Positions 6,665 to 11,324 of a stretch of 11,324 nt of DNA are shown one piece after another. Under the pieces are notes generated by a model. That model did not search any database. It worked only from the letters and a program-made list of their open reading frames with translations, and was not told the origin of the DNA. Source of the DNA: an uncultured beta proteobacterium (GTDB lineage Bacteria; Pseudomonadota; Gammaproteobacteria; Burkholderiales; Burkholderiaceae_B); NCBI GenBank assembly GCA_903924715.1, contig CAIYCP010000360.1, forward strand, positions 1-11,324. Reading direction: 5' to 3'. The translations under genes were made by a program, and so were the position numbers. Position 1 is the first letter of the stretch. Every line of letters begins with the position of its first letter.

Positions 6665-6688
6665 GTTAGAACGTTAGAAGGTTAGAAC
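6665..6688. repeat. Three tandem 8-bp repeats between the two Bug genes
   Basis: GTTAGAAC (6665-6672), GTTAGAAG (6673-6680) and GTTAGAAC (6681-6688) are contiguous, so a GTTAGAA heptamer recurs three times at 8-bp spacing. They lie 45-68 bp before the start of the downstream Bug gene, inside its presumed promoter region. They could be a protein-binding array or simple slippage; the sequence does not decide. Confidence 0.7.
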
Positions 6689-6721
6689 TTTAAGACCTGG
6701 GTACTTGATCAATTTGATTCG

Positions 6722-7762
6722 TTATTGCGCTGAAATTTTTCCGGCACGAATGATTTCGCCATACATTGCGCTATCGCGCGCAATCAGTGCGGCGAATTCT
6801 TCGGGTGAGCTGCTTTCTGCGATCAGGCCTCCCTTTGCCATACGTTCTTTGACGTCTGGTTCTTGAACGATCAGGGCAATTTCGCGTGAGACACGATCAA
6901 CGATTTCGCGAGGCGTACCTTTAGGTGCCAGCAGGCCAGCCCATGACACCATATTAAAACCTGGAAAACCAGCTTCTTCCATGGTGGGGGTGTTCGGTTC
7001 AGTTGGCCACCGTTGCGGAGAGCTGATTGCGATTGCTTTGAGTCGTCCCTCTTTGACGTGAGGCATGAAGACGACCATTGAACTAAACACAAACGAGACC
7101 TCGCCACTCAGGATATCGGTTAGCACCAACGCACTGCCTTTGTACGGAACGTGCTGCATGGCAATGCCGCTGCGCTGACTTAAGCTCGCACCTAACATAT
7201 GTGCGCTCGAGCCCGTCCCACTCGACGCGTAGTTCAATTTTCCTGGGTGTTTGCGACCATACTCGAGTAGCTCATCGAGATTGTTCGCAGGAATCTGGTT
7301 GGTGACAAACAGAAAATTTGGAAGATCCGCCATCTTTGCGATCGGAATGAGATCGTCGGGCTGGTAGGGCATCTTATGCAAGTGTGGATTCACGGCGTAG
7401 GCCGCAAGCACACTTAAAAGCGTGTAACCATCCGGCTCAGCCCGCGCGACGTACGCCGTGCCCACACTGCTATTGGCGCCCGACTTGTTCTCGACGATCA
7501 CAGTTTGTTGTAGGCGGGATGCCAGTCTTTCCATCATGATGCGCGTGATGGTGTCTGTGGCTGCGCCGGGCGGATAGGGGACAATGACTTTGATCGGCTT
7601 GCTTGGCCAGACTGTCGAGGTTTGAGCCGTTGCTGTTGTATTGCATAGGCTGAGTGTTGCGAACAAGAGGGCGCACGCCGCCACACTAAACAGACGAGCC
7701 GACCGCTCGACGGGGCTGGTGAACGTGATGCTCAAGGGTTGCGCGAACTTGCCTTTAGTCAA
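6722..7762 (-). CDS. Bug/TctC-type periplasmic solute-binding protein (second copy, TTG start)
   Basis: This 346-residue TTT-family binding protein starts with an unusually long n-region (residues 1-23, including VERSAR). A hydrophobic core (about 24-40) follows, with a likely cleavage ATA|QTS after residue 46. The mature protein carries standard motifs: WPSKPIKVIVPYPPGAATD (52-70), VIVENKSGANSSVGT (88-102), ARAEPDGYTLL (106-116), GTGSSAHMLG (182-191) and the canonical HVPYKGSALVLTDILSGEV (204-222). Its sequence is only moderately like the adjacent copy, so this is not a recent duplication. The start is TTG, supported by AGAGG 6 nt upstream and by the lack of an ATG before residue 76. It is divergent from the efflux operon and may be co-transcribed with the other Bug gene, though 101 bp with repeats separate them. 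Ligand unknown; no membrane partner nearby. Confidence 0.92.
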   Translation of the reverse strand: MTKGKFAQPLSITFTSPVERSARLFSVAACALLFATLSLCNTTATAQTSTVWPSKPIKVIVPYPPGAATDTITRIMMERLASRLQQTVIVENKSGANSSVGTAYVARAEPDGYTLLSVLAAYAVNPHLHKMPYQPDDLIPIAKMADLPNFLFVTNQIPANNLDELLEYGRKHPGKLNYASSGTGSSAHMLGASLSQRSGIAMQHVPYKGSALVLTDILSGEVSFVFSSMVVFMPHVKEGRLKAIAISSPQRWPTEPNTPTMEEAGFPGFNMVSWAGLLAPKGTPREIVDRVSREIALIVQEPDVKERMAKGGLIAESSSPEEFAALIARDSAMYGEIIRAGKISAQ

Positions 7763-7773
7763 TCTCAGCCTCT
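7760..7773 (-). promoter_or_regulatory. Ribosome-binding site that supports the TTG start
   Basis: On the minus strand AGAGG (7773-7769) stands 6 nt before TTG (7762-7760). The next in-frame alternative, a TTG at codon 10, has no comparable site, so TTG 7762 is the best start for the second Bug gene. Confidence 0.7.
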
Positions 7774-7997
7774 GGCTTTTGTCGGTGAATGCTACTGGGT
7801 ATTGTTCACTATCCTAAACGATCAGACCCAGCTCTGCAGCATCTTAATAAAATAAAGCAATACTTAACTTTTGTAGGTTAGCCGTCTCGACGAGGGATCC
7901 CGCGTCTAACTGGGAATATAGGGTAATACCAGAGTTAACACGCATTGCGTATTAAACTGACACGGTTGGCATTTTTGCCGTTTCAAGCGCTTGAAAT
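7763..7997. other. Divergent intergenic region between the Bug gene and the efflux operon
   Basis: These 235 bp must hold promoters in both directions, but I find no pair of boxes good enough to call. Near the efflux side are TATTAA (7950-7955), the odd palindrome CGCATTGCG (7941-7949) and the 16-bp palindrome listed separately. GGGATCCC (7894-7901) is an 8-bp palindrome of the kind expected by chance. No coding frame or RNA gene is apparent, and no regulator gene (TetR, LysR or MarR type) is present, unlike many RND loci. Confidence 0.5.
7981..7996. promoter_or_regulatory. 16-bp perfect palindrome next to the efflux start codon, candidate operator
   Basis: TTTCAAGCGCTTGAAA is a perfect inverted repeat ending 1 nt before ATG 7998. 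The centre AAGCGCTT is like the cores of many LacI/GalR-family operators. In RNA it could fold into a hairpin over the place where a Shine-Dalgarno sequence should be. Both roles are inference. Confidence 0.5.
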
Positions 7998-9485
7998 ATG
8001 GTTTTGCAGGCTGCATTTTTTGTTCGCACGGCCACCTTGACGGCAATGCTCTGCTCGCTGGTGGGGTGTATCACGTTAGGCCCGGATTACGACGCTCAGC
8101 GCGCGACGGCGGTGCCCAATCAGCCTAAGGTGTGGCAACCGCCCGTAGCGCATGATGGCAGTCCTGCTGTGTTGCAAGATTGGTGGAGTCAGTTTGGTGA
8201 CCCAACACTTGTCGATTTGATTGTCGCGGCGCAAGAGCAAAGTCAGACCATGGCTCAGGCTGCTGTGCGAATCGCACAGACTCGTGCCTTACTTGTCACA
8301 TCGACTGCAGCGGCTTCGCCGGTTGTGAATGGGTCTGCGGGCTTGACGCGTGGCACGTACCAGATCGGCGGGCCCGTAGTTTTGGCGACGATTAATCAAG
8401 CGCAATTACAAGCAAGCTGGGAACTTGATTTGTTTGGTGGTCTGGCTCGCGGCAGCGAGGCCGCTCGCGCCAGACTCGAGGCTCAACTGGCCAATTGGCA
8501 TGACGCACGCATTTCGGTTGCCGCCGATACCGCAAATATTTACACCAATTATCGCGCCTGTGAGCAGCTGGTCGCCTTGGCGTTTTCAGACAGCACCTCG
8601 CGGGCTCGCACTGCGAAGCTCACTGAGCAGTTGGCAGCCTCGGGGTTTCAGTCACCCGCTAATGCGGCCTTGGCGCGTGCGAGCGCGGCCGAGGGGCAGG
8701 GCCGTTGGGTGGGGCAGCAGGCCGATTGTGATGTATTGATTAAAGCAATGGTTGCATTAACCGGATTGGTTGAGCTCGACTTGCGACAGCGGCTAGCCCC
8801 TTTGGCCGCTCAGCTGCCGAGTGCGCGAGTGCCTCTGGTTCAGCAAGTGCCCGCACAGGTGTTGTTGCAGCGTCCCGACTTGGCTGCAGCTGAGCGCGAG
8901 TTGGCGGCGGCAAGTGCCGACATTGGTGTGCGTGAGGCAGAGCGTTTTCCGCGCCTTTCTCTTTTGGGTAGTGTGGGGCCGTTAGATTTCAGTACAACTG
9001 GCTTATCGATTAGCGCAACCTCTTGGTCGATTGGTCCGACCCTCACGATGCCGTTTTTTGATACGGGTCGTCGTGCCGCCAACTTAGACGCCGCAAAAAT
9101 TGCCTACGAGGCTGCCGAGGTCAATTATAGAAGTCAGGCTCGTCGGGCGGTACGCGAGGTTGAAGAGGCCTTAATTCGATTAAACAGCTTGGTTTTGCGG
9201 GATACCGAAGCTGAAATTGCCTCAAAAGGTTATCGCGAATCTCTAGTCGCTGCTGAGAATAAATTTAAATTCGGGTTAGCGAGTGTGCTTGATCTTGAAG
9301 AGGTCAGGCGCTTGTCGGTCAATGCTGACAATATTTTGACTTCAGTGCGTCGTGACCGCGTCAACGCAATGATTGCGTTGTACCGCGCAGTTGGTGGTGG
9401 CTGGGACGTTGCTGATAACACTGCTTTGAATGGGCTCGCAAAAGCCGCCTTAAAAGATATGACTATAGGTACTTCAACACGATGA
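7998..9485 (+). CDS. RND efflux outer-membrane lipoprotein, NodT/TolC family
   Basis: This 495-residue protein is the outer-membrane channel of a tripartite efflux pump. It begins with a lipoprotein signal ending in the lipobox LVGC, so Cys24 should be lipidated, followed by the family's typical TLGPDY. QDWWSQFGDPTLVDLI (60-75) begins the first outer-membrane efflux protein repeat. The segment from about 135 to 260 includes WELDLFGG (141-148). The second repeat begins around QRPDLAAAERELAAASADIG (291-310) and contains PFFDTGRRAANLDAA (352-366) and FKFGLASVLDLEEV (423-436). Length is normal for the family. ATG 7998 has no Shine-Dalgarno sequence; an in-frame TGA at 7992 excludes any earlier start, and later ones would shorten the signal peptide too far. 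It is the first gene of the operon and overlaps the adaptor by 4 nt. Confidence 0.93.
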   Translation: MVLQAAFFVRTATLTAMLCSLVGCITLGPDYDAQRATAVPNQPKVWQPPVAHDGSPAVLQDWWSQFGDPTLVDLIVAAQEQSQTMAQAAVRIAQTRALLVTSTAAASPVVNGSAGLTRGTYQIGGPVVLATINQAQLQASWELDLFGGLARGSEAARARLEAQLANWHDARISVAADTANIYTNYRACEQLVALAFSDSTSRARTAKLTEQLAASGFQSPANAALARASAAEGQGRWVGQQADCDVLIKAMVALTGLVELDLRQRLAPLAAQLPSARVPLVQQVPAQVLLQRPDLAAAERELAAASADIGVREAERFPRLSLLGSVGPLDFSTTGLSISATSWSIGPTLTMPFFDTGRRAANLDAAKIAYEAAEVNYRSQARRAVREVEEALIRLNSLVLRDTEAEIASKGYRESLVAAENKFKFGLASVLDLEEVRRLSVNADNILTSVRRDRVNAMIALYRAVGGGWDVADNTALNGLAKAALKDMTIGTSTR

Positions 9486-10609
9486 CATTATCTCTGCGCT
9501 CTAAGCTTAAGCTGCATGTGTTTATTTTATTTCTCGGTATGGCAAGCTTAAGTTTGTCGACACATGCGGCCCGGGTAAATCAGACTACAGCCCGTGCGGG
9601 TTTGACTGTGACCGTGACTCAGCCCGAGGCTACGCAAATCGCCTCAGTCATAACCGCAAACGGCAGTGTTGCGGCATGGCAAGAGGCGTTGATCGGCGCG
9701 CAGGTAGGCGGTTTGCGCATGGCGGAGGTGTTGGTCAACGTTGGTGAGGTCGTCAAACAGGGTCAGTTATTGGCCGCCTTCGCAACAGACACGGTCCTGG
9801 CTGACTTAGCTGTGCAAAAAGCGCAACAATCTGAAGCCGCTGCGGCCTTAGCTGACGCCAAGGCGAATGCTGCGCGCGCGCGCAGTCTAAAAGATTCAGG
9901 CGCACTCTCGGCTCAACAAATCAATCAATATTTGACTGCAGAGCAAACTGCGCAAGCGCGGCTCGAAGCCTCAACCGCGCACCTCAAGGTGCAAGAGTTA
10001 CGCGTAAAGTATTCTGAGGTGCGCGCGCCCGACGACGGTGTGATTTCGATGCGACAGGCTAACGTCGGGTCGGTGGTGCCAGCGGGCACTGAACTCTTTC
10101 GGATGGTCCGTCAAAATCGTCTTGAGTGGCGGGCGGATGTCACGTCTGAAGAGCTGAGTCGGATTAAGGTCGGGATGGCGGTTAGTGTGTTTCCAGCGAG
10201 TTTGCCTAAAGGCGCGGTGCCTTTGGTGGGCACGGTGCGGGTCATTGGGCCAACCGTTGATCCCCAGGCGCGCACCGCTGTTGTTTTTGTTGACTTGCCC
10301 CAAAATCCAAATGATGAACCTCCTGTACGGGCGGGGATGTTTGCCAGCGGACAATTTCAACTCGGTTCGACGCAAGGTCTCACCCTACCGCAAGAATCAG
10401 TGGTGATGCGTGACGGGTTTAGCTATGTTTTTAAAGTTGCTGAGAATCAGCGCGTGGTGCAAACAAAAGTGAGTATCGGCAGACGTGTTGGTGTTCGGGT
10501 TGAGGTGCTGACAGGAATCACAGCGCAAGACAAAATTGTTGAGTCAGGCGCAGGATTTTTAACCAATGATGATTTGGTCGCTGTTTCTGCAACGACTCAG
10601 GCCAAATAG
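9482..10609 (+). CDS. RND efflux periplasmic adaptor (membrane fusion protein, HlyD/AcrA type)
   Basis: This 375-residue protein links the inner-membrane pump to the outer-membrane channel. An N-terminal hydrophobic segment (about 11-26) is followed by STHA|A, a likely signal-peptidase I site near residue 29. There is no lipobox cysteine, so it is not lipidated like AcrA. The first half of the lipoyl-like domain is at 69-100 (LIGAQVGGLRMAEVLVNVGEVVKQGQLL). A short alpha-hairpin at about 104-175 is rich in Ala, Gln and Glu. The second lipoyl half begins VRAPDDGVIS (180-189), a family hallmark. A beta-barrel domain (about 213-298) and a membrane-proximal domain (about 299-370) follow. Its ATG overlaps the channel gene's TGA (ATGA), so translation is probably coupled. 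The pump gene follows after 8 bp. Confidence 0.94.
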   Translation: MTLSLRSKLKLHVFILFLGMASLSLSTHAARVNQTTARAGLTVTVTQPEATQIASVITANGSVAAWQEALIGAQVGGLRMAEVLVNVGEVVKQGQLLAAFATDTVLADLAVQKAQQSEAAAALADAKANAARARSLKDSGALSAQQINQYLTAEQTAQARLEASTAHLKVQELRVKYSEVRAPDDGVISMRQANVGSVVPAGTELFRMVRQNRLEWRADVTSEELSRIKVGMAVSVFPASLPKGAVPLVGTVRVIGPTVDPQARTAVVFVDLPQNPNDEPPVRAGMFASGQFQLGSTQGLTLPQESVVMRDGFSYVFKVAENQRVVQTKVSIGRRVGVRVEVLTGITAQDKIVESGAGFLTNDDLVAVSATTQAK

Positions 10610-10617
10610 GCATACGC

Positions 10618-11324
10618 ATGAATTTCTCGGCCTTTTCGATTCGTAATCCCATACCGGCAATTCTGCTGTTTATCTTGTTATCGATCGCGGGTGTGTTGTC
10701 CTTTAAAGCCATCGGCGTTCAGGATTTTCCGGATATTGAACTGCCGATGGTGACGGTCGAAGCTCAGCTGCCGGGTGCCGCCCCTGCCACCCTTGAGACT
10801 GAGGTGGCACGTAAGCTTGAAAATTCAATTGCGACGCTACAAGGGATTAAGAATCTTTACACCAAGATATTAGAAGGGATGGTCGTCATCACGGTTGAAT
10901 TCGTGCTTGAAAAAGATCCGATGGAGGCTGTCAACGATGTGCGCGATGCTGTGACGCGTGTGCGTGCTGAGCTGCCCGCTGATGTACGTGACCCAACCGT
11001 GTTGCGCACAACGACCGCCGGTAAACCGTTACTGACCTATGCAGTGACTTCAAAGCAAAACGATGAAGAGGCCCTGTCGTGGTTTGTTGACAATACTGTG
11101 GCCAAGCAATTATTGACGGTGAATGGTGTTGGGCGAGTCAAGCGTATGGGCGGACTCATGCGCGAAATCCGCGTCGAGCTCGATCCCGCTCGGATGGCTG
11201 CTCTGAACGTGACTGCAGCAGAAGTTTCGCGCCGTTTACGGCAAATTCAGCAAGAAGCGCCGGGTGGCCGTGGTGATGTGGGTGGTGCAGAACAAGCGGT
11301 TCGTACGATTGCCACAGCAAGCAC
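10618..11324 (+). CDS. RND inner-membrane efflux pump, AcrB/HAE1-like (3' truncated by window)
   Basis: The first 235 residues of a proton-driven RND transporter are visible; family members run to about 1,000-1,050, so the gene continues past the window edge. The N-terminus MNFSAFSIRNPIPAILLFIL leads into transmembrane helix 1 (about 12-30). GVQDFPDIELP (33-43) is the conserved QxFPxxxxP signature, with VTVEAQLPGAAPATLE (45-60) beginning the porter domain. GVGRVKRMGG (160-169) and REIRVELDPARMAALNVTA (172-190) match the PN1/PN2 segments. The transmembrane aspartates of the proton relay lie beyond the edge and cannot be checked. A short AGG about 7 nt upstream is the only leader signal, so translation may be coupled to the adaptor. 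HAE1 (drug/hydrophobe) rather than HME (metal) type is likely but not certain. Confidence 0.93.
   Translation, partial: MNFSAFSIRNPIPAILLFILLSIAGVLSFKAIGVQDFPDIELPMVTVEAQLPGAAPATLETEVARKLENSIATLQGIKNLYTKILEGMVVITVEFVLEKDPMEAVNDVRDAVTRVRAELPADVRDPTVLRTTTAGKPLLTYAVTSKQNDEEALSWFVDNTVAKQLLTVNGVGRVKRMGGLMREIRVELDPARMAALNVTAAEVSRRLRQIQQEAPGGRGDVGGAEQAVRTIATAS

Noticed and set aside
5637..7762. A complete tripartite tricarboxylate transporter.
   Set aside because: Only binding proteins are present; no TctA- or TctB-like membrane gene is found.
7894..7901. Palindrome GGGATCCC in the divergent region.
   Set aside because: An 8-bp palindrome is expected many times by chance in this length.
9870..9885. 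A 16-bp perfect palindrome CTGCGCGCGCGCGCAG, alternating purine-pyrimidine, inside the adaptor gene.
   Set aside because: It encodes an Ala/Arg-rich part of the adaptor's helical hairpin and is explained by codon choice. It also shows that 16-bp palindromes can arise by chance in this window.
9998..10375. A 125-codon antisense open frame inside the adaptor gene.
   Set aside because: The basic, His/Arg/Pro-rich composition is typical of an antisense shadow, and the forward frame is a convincing adaptor.

Overview
The window looks like chromosomal DNA of a betaproteobacterium, most likely order Burkholderiales. The main reason is two neighbouring genes for orphan Bug/TctC-type periplasmic solute-binding proteins, a family greatly expanded in that order. 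The MFS carrier and the NodT-type efflux operon fit the same group. Base composition is moderate by eye (roughly half G+C), lower than in Bordetella or Cupriavidus, so a lower-GC Alcaligenaceae/Burkholderiaceae relative is a reasonable guess. No rRNA, tRNA, CRISPR array, transposase or phage gene was found.

Layout from left to right. (1) An MFS transporter (120-1352, +) converges with a TTC38-like tetratricopeptide protein (1354-2553, -), their stop codons only 1 bp apart. (2) Divergent from the TPR gene is an aldo/keto reductase (2711-3658, +), followed after a terminator-like hairpin by an exported alpha/beta-hydrolase-fold protein (3723-4637, +) whose nucleophile serine is replaced by glycine. 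(3) Two small genes converge on a strong intrinsic terminator: a 98-residue hydrophobic protein (4869-5165, +) preceded by an 18-bp perfect palindrome, and a 77-residue exported two-cysteine protein (5236-5469, -). (4) Two Bug-type binding proteins lie in tandem on the minus strand (5637-6620 and 6722-7762), separated by 101 bp that hold three tandem 8-bp repeats. (5) Divergent from them is a tripartite RND efflux operon: outer-membrane lipoprotein (7998-9485), periplasmic adaptor (9482-10609, 4-nt ATGA overlap) and inner-membrane RND pump (10618 to beyond the window end).

The efflux genes clearly work together: the pump captures substrate at the inner membrane/periplasm, the adaptor bridges, and the NodT/TolC-like lipoprotein forms the exit duct. 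Substrate and regulator cannot be read from the sequence, but a 16-bp perfect palindrome ending 1 nt before the first start codon is a candidate operator. The two Bug proteins have no TctA/TctB membrane partners here, so they would have to work with permeases elsewhere or in sensing. The MFS, TPR, reductase and hydrolase genes look like an ordinary accessory neighbourhood without an obvious shared pathway.

I see no clear new multi-gene system. The points most worth a second look are the serine-less hydrolase, the palindromes before the 98-residue protein gene and the efflux operon, the tandem repeats between the Bug genes, and the two uncharacterised small proteins.
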